Shown here in pieces: positions 49,250 to 57,882 of a DNA stretch of 64,000 nt. Below the pieces are notes generated by a model. It saw only the letters and a list, made by a program, of their open reading frames with translations, was not told where the DNA came from and did not search any database. A program made the translations under genes and the position numbers. Position 1 is the stretch's first letter. Each line of letters begins with the position of its first letter. The DNA lies in NCBI RefSeq assembly GCF_000739375.1, contig NZ_CP006704.1, positions 1,116,001-1,180,000 on the forward strand, written 5' to 3'. Source of the DNA: Comamonas testosteroni TK102 (GTDB lineage Bacteria > Pseudomonadota > Gammaproteobacteria > Burkholderiales > Burkholderiaceae_C).

Positions 49250-50008
49250 TCAGGATCTACCGGTCTTGGGCTTCCATTCCTGAACCTGCAGCTGGATCTT
49301 GGCCCGTTGCGCCGGCTTCAATTTCTTGGCGATGATTTCCTGCTGCTTGGCCGAATCCTTCTCGCCATCTCTGGCTGCCAACAACGCCCAGAAGTAGGCC
49401 TGAGGCCAGCTTTGCCTGACACCGCGTCCCAAGGCATACATGGAGCCCACGTTGAACTGGCTGTTGGCATCCCCTTGTTCCGCCGCAGTCATATACCACC
49501 TGAAGGCCTCCTGGCTGTCTTGCGCCACGCCACGGCCATGGTCGTACATGTATCCGAGATTGCTCTGGCTCGACACATGGTTTTGTGCCACGGCAAGGCG
49601 ATACAGCCTGACGGCCTCTTCCTGATTCTCAGCCACGCCACGGCCGTCGTCATACATCACCGCGAGGTTGAACAGACCGTCGGCATCGCCTTGTTCTGCG
49701 GCCAGGCGATACCATTTGACCGCTTCCTCATCGCTTTGCGGAACGCCGCGCCCGCGGCCGTACATCAGGCCGATATTGGACTGGCTCTCGGCGTGGCCCT
49801 GCTTTGCTGCCAGCATGAACCACCTGGCTGCTTCCTCATCGTTTTTGGGGGCTCCACGGCCTGTGAGGTAGGCGGCTGCGAGTTTGAACTGTGACTGGGC
49901 GTCGCCGCCCTCCGCTGCCTGCAGCAGGTCGGGCGATTGTGCGATGGACAAAGTGCTGCAGAGCAGCAAGGCGGCTGCGCAAAGGAGACGGCTGAAGGGC
50001 TTTTTCAT
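49250..50008 (-). CDS. Sel1-repeat secreted protein, five repeats
   Basis: This 252-residue protein has a signal peptide (LLCAAALLLCSTLSIAQ) and five 36-residue Sel1-like (TPR-like) repeats of the form QSNIGLMYGRGRGVPQSDEEAVKWYRLAAEQG. A basic C-terminal cap (KLKPAQRAKIQLQVQEWKPKTG) follows. Sel1 solenoids mediate protein-protein contacts; no enzymatic motif is present. ATG 50008 is fixed by the signal peptide. It lies 43 bases behind a paralogue with six repeats on the same strand, so the two are probably co-transcribed. Converges with the lldD-like gene. Confidence 0.87.
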   Translation of the reverse strand: MKKPFSRLLCAAALLLCSTLSIAQSPDLLQAAEGGDAQSQFKLAAAYLTGRGAPKNDEEAARWFMLAAKQGHAESQSNIGLMYGRGRGVPQSDEEAVKWYRLAAEQGDADGLFNLAVMYDDGRGVAENQEEAVRLYRLAVAQNHVSSQSNLGYMYDHGRGVAQDSQEAFRWYMTAAEQGDANSQFNVGSMYALGRGVRQSWPQAYFWALLAARDGEKDSAKQQEIIAKKLKPAQRAKIQLQVQEWKPKTGRS

Positions 50009-50051
50009 GGCTTGCTTGTCAATGGGGAGTTGCGGCTTCGAGCGTGCAGAT

Positions 50052-50918
50052 TCAGCGAATCTGCGGCTTGGGTTTCCAGCGGCTGATTCTTGAGTCCTGT
50101 GCAGCTCGCTCTGCGGGCTTGAGCTTGCGGGCCACAGCGTCGCGCAGCGATACGGTGTCTTCCAGGCCCTGGGCGGCCGCCAGGGCATACCAGAAATAGG
50201 CCTGAGACAGGCTGCGTCTGACGCCACGGCCTTCCTCGAACATCGTGCCGAGGTTGACCTGGGCCGTCGCATTGCCCTGTTCTGCGGCCAGGCCCAGCAG
50301 TCTGGCTGCTTCCTTTTCGTCGCGTGGCACACCGCGACCGGTGGCATACATCACGGCGAGGTTGGCCTGGCCCGAGTCATGGCCTCTTGCGGCCGTTATG
50401 CCGAACCATCTGGCGGCCTCCTGATCGCTTTGCTCCACGCCACGGCCGCTGACATACATCAGTCCCAGGTTGTACTGGGCATCGAGAAGGTTTTGCGCTG
50501 CAGCGAGCCGATACCACTTGACGGCCTCCTGATCACTTTGCTCGACGCCGCGCCCATCTTCATACATCACGCCCAGATTGAACTGGCCGTTGGCCTCTCC
50601 CTGCGCTGCCGAGAGGCGGTACCACTTGATGGCCTCCTGGTCGCTTTGCTTCACGCCACGGCCCCGGTCATACATCAAGCCGAGATTGCTCTGGCTCAAC
50701 GCATTGCCTTGTGCTGCCGCAAGACCAAACCAATGAGCGGCTCTCTCATCGCTTTGTGCCACACCACGGCCTTCCACGTATATCTGGCCGAGATCCAGCT
50801 GCGCCTGTGCATCCCCCGCTTGCGCTTTGTGCAGCAGGTCCGCTGGCTGAGCCATTGCCAAGGTGCTGGCAAGCAACAATGCGGCAGCGGAGTAAAGGTG
50901 AAGCTTTTTTTTCTGCAT
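50052..50918 (-). CDS. Sel1-repeat secreted protein, six repeats
   Basis: This 288-residue protein starts with a signal peptide (LYSAAALLLASTLAMAQ) and has six 36-residue Sel1 repeats (for example QFNLGVMYEDGRGVEQSDQEAVKWYRLAAAQN). The C-terminal cap DAVARKLKPAERAAQDSRISRWKPKP matches that of the downstream paralogue. It is the first of the pair. ATG 50918 precedes the signal peptide; the open frame further upstream is unrelated. The 108-bp DNA periodicity gives a tandem repeat within the gene that could expand or contract. Role unknown. Confidence 0.87.
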   Translation of the reverse strand: MQKKKLHLYSAAALLLASTLAMAQPADLLHKAQAGDAQAQLDLGQIYVEGRGVAQSDERAAHWFGLAAAQGNALSQSNLGLMYDRGRGVKQSDQEAIKWYRLSAAQGEANGQFNLGVMYEDGRGVEQSDQEAVKWYRLAAAQNLLDAQYNLGLMYVSGRGVEQSDQEAARWFGITAARGHDSGQANLAVMYATGRGVPRDEKEAARLLGLAAEQGNATAQVNLGTMFEEGRGVRRSLSQAYFWYALAAAQGLEDTVSLRDAVARKLKPAERAAQDSRISRWKPKPQIR

Positions 50919-51321
50919 TTCTTTTGATGTTCCTGCGATAGATGGGCTGTGCCCGGCCTGCAACGGCAAGGCGGCCCCTGATTTCAGGCTGCCCTGATGT
51001 CTTGCCCTGCATGCTCGGGCTGACCCACGGTCAGCAGTCGGCAGAGCGTGAGCGTGCTGCGAAGCAGCATGGCGAGAGCGCCGACCATCGGGCCATTGCT
51101 GATTCACGCCGGTTATGGGTCTGGAACCTCCGGAGCATCAGTCGGCGCCCTTCATGGCACAGGCATTCAGATGTCCGGACGGCCGGGCCAGGGCGAGGAG
51201 GCATTCTAGTCACCTAACGAACTGCAGCCGCCAGTCGCTCATCGCGTCTGGCGGCTGCAGTCCGTTGATCAGGGGCGCTTGTCAGCCCCGAGCTCGGCCG
51301 GGCATTGTGATCGGGAAGTGC
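50919..51321. other. Intergenic region between Sel1 gene and nhaA
   Basis: This 403-base gap holds no convincing gene. Besides the hairpin at 51216-51266 it must contain the promoter of the leftward Sel1 pair. Short open frames on both strands look like GC-driven noise. I see no repeat family member here. Confidence 0.55.
51216..51266. other. Long hairpin downstream of nhaA
   Basis: AACGAACTGCAGCCGCCAG (51216-51234) and CTGGCGGCTGCAGTCCGTT (51248-51266) form a 19-bp stem with one mismatch and a 13-base loop. It lies 56 bases past the nhaA stop on the minus strand. No U-run follows, so it may be an mRNA-stabilising or Rho-assisted end. Confidence 0.75.
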
Positions 51322-52710
51322 TTATGCGCACTGCAGGCGCTTGCGCATGGCAAAGCCATAGCCCAGTCCCAGCAAGGCGGCGATGGCCGAGCCGGCCAGA
51401 ATGCCCAGCTTGGCCGCCCCCAGCAGGGAGGCATCCGCAAAGGCCAGACCGCCGACAAAGATGGACATGGTAAAGCCGATGCCGGCCAGCAGGCCCACCA
51501 GCAGCACGCCGCGCCAGTTCAGGCCCTCGGGCAGGCTGCACAGCCCGCTTCTGACGGCCAGCCAGGTACAGATGAAGACCCCCAGGGGCTTGCCCAGCAC
51601 CAGGGCCACCAGCACGGCCATGGCCGTGGTCTGCGGTGCGGCAGCGCTCAGGTCTATGCCCGAGAACTGCACGCCGGCATTGGCCAGTGCAAAGATGGGC
51701 ATGATGCAGAAAGCCACCCAGGGATGAAGAATCATGGGCAGGCGCAGAGCAGGTGGCAGCAGGTCGCGCTGTGCGAACTGGGCGGTACGCAACTCCTGCA
51801 GCAGGTGTTGCGGATCGGGCCGCCCGCTGAGCACCTGCTCGCCGGCCTTGCGCATGGCCGTCTGTGCCGTGATCAGCTGCGGCATGGAAGCGGGGCGGGC
51901 AAACACGGGCGTCATCAGGCCCAGCACCACGCCTGCCAGGGTGGGATGTGCACCGGTCTTGAGCAGGCCGAACCAGAGAACCGCTCCGGGCAGCACATAC
52001 AGAGGAGCGGCGGCAATGCCCATGCGGTTGAACAGCAGCACCAGCAGCACGCCGGCTGCGGCCACCACAAAGCCCATGGCCTGCAGCCCGCCCGAGTAGA
52101 AGAAGGCGATGATGAGCACGGCCACGATGTCGTCGATGATGGCCAGGGCCAGCAGGAAGATGCGCAGCGCCCCCGGAATATTGCGGCCCAGCAAGGCCAG
52201 CACGCCCACGGCAAACGCGATGTCGGTTGCCGTCGGGATTGCCCAGCCGTTGAGCAGTGTCCTGTCATTGCCCGCCAGGGCCATGTAAAGGAGTGCGGGC
52301 ACGGCCACGCCGCCGATGGCAGCGATCAGCGGCAGACTGGCCTGGCGCAGGCTGGCCAGCGCGCCGTTGTGCAGCTCGCGACGGATCTCCATGCCCACGA
52401 CCAGGAAGAACACCGTCATCAGCACATCGTTGACGATGAAATGCAGATCGGTGCTGAAGCTCCACGGGCCCAGCGTCAGCGCAACGGGCGCATGCCACAG
52501 TGCAAAGTAGCTTGGCGCCGCAGCGGAGTTGGCCCAGATCAGGGCGGCGGCGGCGGCCAGCATGAGCACCATGCCGGCAAAGGACTCGATATGCAGCAGG
52601 TGCGAGATTTGCGCCTGCACGCGTTCGGTGGCGGATTGCAGCGCGGGGATGCGGGGTGAATTCTGGGATGCAGAAGGCGCAGGGGCCTGCACAAGTGTTT
52701 GTGGGTCCAT
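51322..52710 (-). CDS. nhaA: Na+/H+ antiporter NhaA
   Basis: This 462-residue inner-membrane antiporter exchanges sodium (or lithium) for protons. NhaA hallmarks are PTATDIAFAVGVLALLG and LALAIIDDIVAVLIIAFFYS, whose DD pair is the ion site, plus VNDVLMTVFFLVVGMEIRREL early on. ATG 52710 gives a Pro/Ala/Ser-rich cytoplasmic leader of about 25 residues before the family's ISHLLHIESFAGMVLM helix. It is somewhat longer than E. coli NhaA (388) at both ends. Its leader RNA appears structured (see 52711-52880). Monocistronic. Confidence 0.94.
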   Translation of the reverse strand: MDPQTLVQAPAPSASQNSPRIPALQSATERVQAQISHLLHIESFAGMVLMLAAAAALIWANSAAAPSYFALWHAPVALTLGPWSFSTDLHFIVNDVLMTVFFLVVGMEIRRELHNGALASLRQASLPLIAAIGGVAVPALLYMALAGNDRTLLNGWAIPTATDIAFAVGVLALLGRNIPGALRIFLLALAIIDDIVAVLIIAFFYSGGLQAMGFVVAAAGVLLVLLFNRMGIAAAPLYVLPGAVLWFGLLKTGAHPTLAGVVLGLMTPVFARPASMPQLITAQTAMRKAGEQVLSGRPDPQHLLQELRTAQFAQRDLLPPALRLPMILHPWVAFCIMPIFALANAGVQFSGIDLSAAAPQTTAMAVLVALVLGKPLGVFICTWLAVRSGLCSLPEGLNWRGVLLVGLLAGIGFTMSIFVGGLAFADASLLGAAKLGILAGSAIAALLGLGYGFAMRKRLQCA

Positions 52711-53061
52711 GTGTCGGTAGGTGTCTGAAGTCGTCTGCCGACAGGCGTATTGCACCCGAGCCCATGCCTCTTGGTGCAGTCAGCACTGCAAACGACTGGC
52801 GCGCTGGCGGCCCGACCTGCGCATGAACATTCACCTGCCATCGCCACCTTGTGTGACGGGCACCCGGCTGAAATTGTAGCTAAAGATGCAGCAATGGTCT
52901 GGATATGGGGTTTATTTGCGGGGAAACAGACCTCGCCATCAGGACGGTTGCCTCTCGCGCTTCGCGTCGCCTTGGCTCAAGCGGGTGGACTGCACGAATC
53001 ACGTCAGCGCCGTCTGGCAGCCGGCGCTATGCTGGCGCGCTAACGAAAGAGAAGGCGTGTC
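52711..53061 (-). promoter_or_regulatory. Structured nhaA leader and divergent promoter region
   Basis: The 351 bases between nhaA and the EamA gene contain several stems on the nhaA (minus) side: GTCGG / CCGAC enclosing 52713-52742, directly before the start codon, and TGCAGT-CAGC-ACTGCA (52775-52790). Farther out lies a GGGTGCC-containing, GC-rich segment at about 52830-52870. This could be a cation-sensing leader of the nhaA-I (lithium riboswitch) type, but I cannot match the consensus by eye. The EamA-proximal half shows no feature other than a GAGAAGG ribosome site. Confidence 0.35.
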
Positions 53062-53994
53062 ATGTCGGGCATAGGAATGGAATATCTGTGGGTGGGCGTG
53101 GTGCTGTTTGCTGCGGCGGCGCAGACGGTACGCAACACGGCCCAGCGCTCGCTGACGGCGCAGGTCGGCACGCTGCCGGCCACGCTGGTGCGCTTTCTCT
53201 ACGGCCTTCCGTTCGCCGCCGTCTATCTGCTGGCGCTGTATGTGCTGGGCGATCCGTCCCTGGTGCTGCCGAAGTTCAGTGCCGCCTATCTGGGCTGGAT
53301 TGCGCTCGGAGCCTTCTTTCAGGTCACGGCCACGGCGGCCTTGCTGATGGCCATGAAGGAGCGCAACTTTGCCGTGGCGGTCACGCTGTCCAAGACCGAG
53401 GTGCTGCAGGTGGCCTTGTTTGCCGCCATGTTCCTGCACGAGCTGCCGACCCGCCTGGCACTTCTGGCCATGGTGCTGGCCACGGTGGGCGTGCTGATGC
53501 TGTCGCTGCCGCCGCGCGGGCAGCTCTTCACGCTCTCGGCCTGGACCAGCAAGTCCTCGGTATACGGTCTGATCTGCGGCGCCTGCTTTGCGCTGGCCAC
53601 GGTGGGCTTTCGCGGCGGCGCGGTCGAGATCGCAACACTGGGCGTGAGCTCGCCCTGGCTGTCCGGGGCCTGGGGCGTGCTGATCGCGCAGACCATGCAG
53701 TCCGTCGTCATGAGCGCCTGGATTGCCAGAACCCATGAGCAGGGCCTGCGCCCCATCTTCAAGGCCTGGCGCATCTCGCTGCTGGCCGGCAGCATGGGCG
53801 CTGCGGCCTCGCTGGCCTGGTTCACCGCCTATGCCATGCAGGGGGCCGCTGCCGTGCGCACCCTGGGCATGGTGGAAGTGGTGTTCAGCTATATCGTCTC
53901 GCGCAAGGTGTTCAGCGAGAAGCTGTCGCTGACGGAAAAGCTGGGCATGGCGCTGATGATGCTGGGACTGGTGCTGATCTGTCTGCAGCTCTGA
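53062..53994 (+). CDS. EamA/DMT-family transporter
   Basis: This 310-residue, ten-helix transporter opens MEYLWVGVVLFAAAAQTVRNTAQRSLTAQVGTLPATLVRFLYGLPFA, a variant first helix seen in a DMT subgroup near drug/metabolite exporters. The second half includes GAAASLAWFTAYAMQGAAAVRTLGMVEVVFSYIVSRKVFSEKLS. A GAAAGAGAAGG box precedes ATG 53062. No linked gene suggests the substrate. A hairpin repeat follows the stop after 6 bases. Confidence 0.87.
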   Translation: MSGIGMEYLWVGVVLFAAAAQTVRNTAQRSLTAQVGTLPATLVRFLYGLPFAAVYLLALYVLGDPSLVLPKFSAAYLGWIALGAFFQVTATAALLMAMKERNFAVAVTLSKTEVLQVALFAAMFLHELPTRLALLAMVLATVGVLMLSLPPRGQLFTLSAWTSKSSVYGLICGACFALATVGFRGGAVEIATLGVSSPWLSGAWGVLIAQTMQSVVMSAWIARTHEQGLRPIFKAWRISLLAGSMGAAASLAWFTAYAMQGAAAVRTLGMVEVVFSYIVSRKVFSEKLSLTEKLGMALMMLGLVLICLQL

Positions 53995-54000
53995 TTTCAA

Positions 54001-54094
54001 GAGCTGCTTGCGCTTTCCAATGTTCATTTTCAAGGTAAAAAGTCATTGAAATTAAGCATGGAAAGGCGCAATAAGCGCCTGAAAAAATAGCTTC
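54001..54094. repeat. Dispersed hairpin element, copy C
   Basis: Head GAGCTGCTTGCGCTTTCCA (54001-54019) faces a tail with TGGAAAGGCGCAA and AATAGCTT. Nested stems are TTTCCA / TGGAAA (54014-54019 with 54059-54064) and TTCAA / TTGAA (inner), plus a separate GGCGC-AATAA-GCGCC hairpin in the tail. It lies between the EamA gene and dadA. Confidence 0.65.
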
Positions 54095-54153
54095 TTGTAG
54101 CGACGGTGCGCGATGCCGCGCCTGGCTTGTTGGTGCAGTGCCTTGAACCGCTG

Positions 54154-55422
54154 TCAGGCGCTGGCGGTGGTCAGCGTGGCCGGCCGGGACTGTCTGCTGG
54201 CGCTGCCCATGGACTGCAGCACGAGGTCGCCGACCATGTCGGCGGTGACGGCAGACAAGGTCCAGCCCAGATGGCCGTGGCCGGTGTTGTAGAACACGCA
54301 GGGCTTGATGCCAGGGCCCACGCGCGGCAGCATGTCCGGCATCATGGGGCGCAGGCCCGCCCAGGGCACGACGCTGCGCGTGCTGACGCCCGGGAAGCAC
54401 TGCTGCACCCATTCGATGAGCGGTCGGATGCGGTCGGCGCGGATGTCCTTGTTGTAGCCGTTGAACTCCGCCGTGCCGGCCACGCGAAAGCGGTCTTCGC
54501 CGAGGCGGCTGGTGACCAGCTTGGTCTCGTCGTCCAGCAGGCTCACGACGGGAGCTGCGGCGCGGCTGGCTTCGTCCTGCAGATTGACCGTGATGGAATA
54601 GCCCTTGACCGGATAGATGTTGACGCTGTCGCCCAGCTGGGCGGCCATGGCGCGGCTGGCCGTGCCCGCGCAGACCACCATGGCGTCGAAGGTCGAGGTC
54701 TCGGCCTCCAGACCCTGGCGTACGGTCACGCTGGCCTGTTTGCCGTTGCTGTCCACCGACACGATTTCCTGGCCGTAGCGGCATTGCACGCCCAGTCGCT
54801 CGCAGGCGGCGGCAAGGCCGCTGGTGAACTTGTGGATGTCGCCGGTGGAGTCGCTCTCGGTGAAGTAGCCGCCATAGAAGGTTCCGGACAGGGTCGGCTC
54901 GATGGCCTTCATTTCATCGGGTGTGACGGCGCGGCGCTCCAGCCCGCCCAGGGCGAGCAGCTGCGAGACCTTGCCCGCATGTTCGAAGCCGTCGCGGTCG
55001 CGGTAGATATGCAGGATGCCCTTTTGCTTCAGATCGAAGTCAATGCCTTCGGCGGCTGCCCATTCGAACAGGTGCTCGCGTGCCGCAATCGCCAGCCTGG
55101 CGGTCTCCACGGTGTTCTTCTGGTAATGGGGGATGGCAGCGAGAAACTGGCAGAACCAGGAAATCTTGTGCCAGCCGGGCTTGGGGTTGAGCAGCAGCGG
55201 AGCATCGCTCTTGAGCATCCACTTGAGGCCTTTGACGATGGTGGACCAGTGGGTCCAGACCTCGGCATTCGAGGCCGAGAGCTGGCCGCCATTGGCGAAC
55301 GAGGTCTCCATGGCGGCATAGCGCTGTTTCTCGAACAGGGTGACGGAAAATCCGCGGCGTGCGAGGGCGTAGGCGGTGGTCACGCCCGTGATGCCACCGC
55401 CGATGACGGCGATTGTCTTCAT
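54154..55422 (-). CDS. dadA: DadA-like FAD-dependent D-amino-acid/glycine dehydrogenase
   Basis: This 422-residue FAD protein belongs to the DAO superfamily and resembles the small subunit of D-amino-acid dehydrogenase (DadA). The N-terminus has the Rossmann motif IAVIGGGITGVTTAYALARRGFSVTLFEK. Later conserved blocks are FANGGQLSASNAEVW, YPVKGYSITV and WAGLRPMMPDMLPRVGP with GHLGWTLSAVTADMV at the C-terminal FAD site. Such enzymes deaminate D-amino acids, and some act on glycine or sarcosine. A tandem glycine riboswitch lies in its leader, implying a response to glycine. No alanine racemase is adjacent. Confidence 0.88.
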   Translation of the reverse strand: MKTIAVIGGGITGVTTAYALARRGFSVTLFEKQRYAAMETSFANGGQLSASNAEVWTHWSTIVKGLKWMLKSDAPLLLNPKPGWHKISWFCQFLAAIPHYQKNTVETARLAIAAREHLFEWAAAEGIDFDLKQKGILHIYRDRDGFEHAGKVSQLLALGGLERRAVTPDEMKAIEPTLSGTFYGGYFTESDSTGDIHKFTSGLAAACERLGVQCRYGQEIVSVDSNGKQASVTVRQGLEAETSTFDAMVVCAGTASRAMAAQLGDSVNIYPVKGYSITVNLQDEASRAAAPVVSLLDDETKLVTSRLGEDRFRVAGTAEFNGYNKDIRADRIRPLIEWVQQCFPGVSTRSVVPWAGLRPMMPDMLPRVGPGIKPCVFYNTGHGHLGWTLSAVTADMVGDLVLQSMGSASRQSRPATLTTASA

Positions 55423-55483
55423 GATTCAGATTCCAGACACGTCAAGGGTGGAGCCCGTGCGCAACATGCGCAACGGACGCCCC

Positions 55484-55687
55484 CTCTGTTCTGGACCTGA
55501 GAGATTCACGAGGCAGCACCCTGGGGCGCTGCTCGCTTGCTCCTTCGGTATGTCCGGCGGACGATGGCGTCCGGACATTCTTCAGAGTGTGTGAAAGCGA
55601 TGCCGATCCTTTGGCCTGAGAGTTTCCGGGGCGGTTGCTCCTTCGGCGCTGCATGTGCCAAGTTTGCGCTGCAGTCTCTCTCGGCAT
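55484..55687 (-). promoter_or_regulatory. Tandem glycine riboswitch upstream of dadA
   Basis: Read on the minus strand, two aptamers follow one another. The first (about 55687-55605) has GCCGAGAGAG, then GCGCCGAAGGAGCAA and AAACTCTCAGGC. The second (about 55600-55484) has ACTCTG, then ACCGAAGGAGCAAGCG, ATCTCTCAGGTC and CAGAACAGAG. These are the conserved elements of the two-aptamer gcvT-type RNA in the right order, about 60 bases before dadA. Whether glycine turns expression on is inferred from other members. Confidence 0.9.
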
Positions 55688-55795
55688 CACCGGGCTGAGA
55701 GCCTGTGGACGAATGTAGGAAGAATGGCGGCGCCTGGATATACGGGTTTTCTAGACTTCTGCACCGGGGCAGGCCGTGCTTCGTTTCTTTTATTT

Positions 55796-55876
55796 GATAG
55801 CGGCTCACGCCTGTTTTTGAAAGACTTCCTTATGTTTTCATAAGGAAAGTAAATTTATTCAAGCGCAAGCAGCTTC
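55796..55876. repeat. Dispersed hairpin element, copy D (inverted)
   Basis: On the minus strand the head GAAGCTGCTTGCGCTTG (55876-55860) faces the tail CAGGCGTGAGCCGCTATC (55813-55796), which matches the reverse complement of the canonical head GATAGCTGCTTGCGCTTG at 14 of 18 positions. The core stem CTTCCTTATG-TTTT-CATAAGGAAAG has one bulge. It lies in the 803-base gap between dadA and the LysP-like gene; the remainder (about 55880-56225) shows only possible promoter sequence. Confidence 0.7.
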
Positions 55877-56225
55877 CGAATTCATAGCGTCAAGCGCTGT
55901 CAAGTGCCGCTGAGCAGCCCCAGAGTCAACCCCTGCATTGACATGACGGGCCATGGTCGGCGGTGGATTTGGGCAAAATATCGTCTTTGCCTGTCAATGG
56001 GCCCGGCGATATCACCGCTTTGCCATTGAAGCGCCCGACCGGGGTGGCTGCCGATTCAGGATGCAACTGGCCTATCCGCCATGGCGTTCTGCTGTCATGG
56101 CTTCGTTCCTTTGTCCTTGTTGCCCGCGACCGTCATGGTCGCCTTTTTGCGTTGCCTGTCGCAGCGCCTGCGGGATGGTTGGGTGTTTTGTCCGGACGGG
56201 CGCAAACCATTACAACAAGACATTT

Positions 56226-57746
56226 ATGTCCCAACCCAACTCAAGCCAGCAGCTCGCGCCGACTGGCGATGGTGACGATAACCAGCCCCGCTTGCACCGG
56301 GTGCTCAAGCAGCGCCACCTGAGCATGATCGCCATTGGCGGTGCCATCGGCACGGGCCTGTTTGTGGCCTCCGGCTCGGCCATCGCCCAGATCGGCCCGG
56401 GCGGTGCCGTGCTCACCTATCTGCTCATCGGCATCATGGTCTACTACATCATGACCAGCCTGGGCGAGCTGGCCGCTTTCATGCCGGTGGCCGGTTCCTT
56501 CTCGACCTATGCCTCGCGCTATGTGGATCGCGGCTTCGGCTTTGCGCTGGGCTGGAACTTCTGGTTCAGCTGGGCCGTGGTGGTGGCGGTGGATCTGGTG
56601 GCCTCGCAGCTGGTCATGGCCTACTGGTTTCCCAATGTGCCGGGCATCCTCTGGAGCGGCCTGTTCCTGCTGCTGATGGTGGGGCTGAACGCGTTTTCCG
56701 CGCGCGGTTTTGCCGAGGCCGAATACTGGTTCGCGCTGATCAAGGTGCTGGCCGTGGTGGCCTTTCTGATCACCGGCGTGCTGATTCTGTTCGGCATCAT
56801 CAGCAACGGCCATGTGCCCGGTTTCGAGAACTGGACCACGGGCGATGCGCCATTCGTCGGCAATTTCGCGACCTTTGTGGGCGTGGCCATGATCGTGGCC
56901 TATTCCTTCCAGGGAACGGAGCTGGTGGGCGTGGCGGCGGGCGAATCCGAGAATCCGCGCGAGAACGTGCCGCGTGCGATTCGCCAGGTCTTCTGGCGCA
57001 TCCTGCTGTTCTATGTGCTGGCGATTGTCGTCATCGGCTTTCTGATTCCCTATACCGATCCGCAACTGCTGCGCACCGATGTGGCCGATATCGCCGTGAG
57101 TCCGTTCACGCTGGTGTTCCAGCATGCGGGTCTGCTGTCGGCGGCCACGGTGATGAATGCGGTGATCCTGACCTCGGTGCTGTCGGCCGGCAACTCGGGC
57201 ATGTATGCGGCCACGCGCATGCTCTACAACATGGCAACCGAGGGCAATGCACCGCGCATCTTCTCCCGGCTGACCCAGAACGGCGTGCCGCTGGTGGCCT
57301 TGATCGGCAGCACGCTGGTCGCCAGCCTGTGCCTGTTTTCCTCGCTCTACAGCCCGCAGGCCGTCTATATCTGGCTGCTGAACCTGGCCGGCATGACGGA
57401 GTTCATCGTCTGGCTGGGCATTGCCGTCAGCCACTACCGCTTCCGTCGCGGCTATGTCATGCACGGCCATGATGTGGGCCTGCTGCCCTACAAGGCCGGC
57501 GCCTTCCCCTTCGGACCCATCTTTGCCTTTGTGCTGTGTCTGGTGGTGACGCTGGGCCAGAACTACCAGGCCTTCCTGGAAGATCGCATCGATTGGGGCG
57601 GCGTGGTCTCGACCTATCTGGGCATTCCGCTGTTCCTGCTGTTCTGGCTGGGTTACTGGCTGGTCAAGCGCAAGACCTGGATCAGCTATGCGGATATGCG
57701 CTTTGACGAGCTCGAAGACATCAAGCAGGGCAAGGTGTCGTCCTGA
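56226..57746 (+). CDS. LysP-like amino acid permease (APC family)
   Basis: This 506-residue, 12-helix amino-acid/proton symporter belongs to the AAT group of the APC superfamily. The segment LKQRHLSMIAIGGAIGTGLFVASGSAIAQIGPGGAVLTYLLIGIMVYYIMTSLGELAAF closely parallels E. coli LysP (lysine), as does GFGFALGWNFWFSWAVVVAVDLVASQLVMAYWFP. ATG 56226 fits the family; an upstream in-frame extension to 55953 reads through noncoding sequence. It is divergent from dadA but separated from the riboswitch by a repeat, so not obviously co-regulated. Lysine is a likely substrate, not proven. Confidence 0.88.
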   Translation: MSQPNSSQQLAPTGDGDDNQPRLHRVLKQRHLSMIAIGGAIGTGLFVASGSAIAQIGPGGAVLTYLLIGIMVYYIMTSLGELAAFMPVAGSFSTYASRYVDRGFGFALGWNFWFSWAVVVAVDLVASQLVMAYWFPNVPGILWSGLFLLLMVGLNAFSARGFAEAEYWFALIKVLAVVAFLITGVLILFGIISNGHVPGFENWTTGDAPFVGNFATFVGVAMIVAYSFQGTELVGVAAGESENPRENVPRAIRQVFWRILLFYVLAIVVIGFLIPYTDPQLLRTDVADIAVSPFTLVFQHAGLLSAATVMNAVILTSVLSAGNSGMYAATRMLYNMATEGNAPRIFSRLTQNGVPLVALIGSTLVASLCLFSSLYSPQAVYIWLLNLAGMTEFIVWLGIAVSHYRFRRGYVMHGHDVGLLPYKAGAFPFGPIFAFVLCLVVTLGQNYQAFLEDRIDWGGVVSTYLGIPLFLLFWLGYWLVKRKTWISYADMRFDELEDIKQGKVSS

Positions 57747-57882
57747 GGCGGTTTGAGCCTTCCCCTTATCCAGGCGGGTAGGGGTAGCGGCAGGGGCCGG
57801 CGCTGCTTGCTGTTTCCCGGTGCCCGTGTGCTTGTTTGACGCATGGCTGCTGTCTCTTGCCAGCGCAGGCAAAATTGGCACT

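Noticed and set aside
49250..50918. Regularly spaced 108-bp repeats as a possible CRISPR or satellite array
   Set aside because: They are in-frame coding repeats of Sel1 units with variable sequence, not identical repeats with unique spacers.
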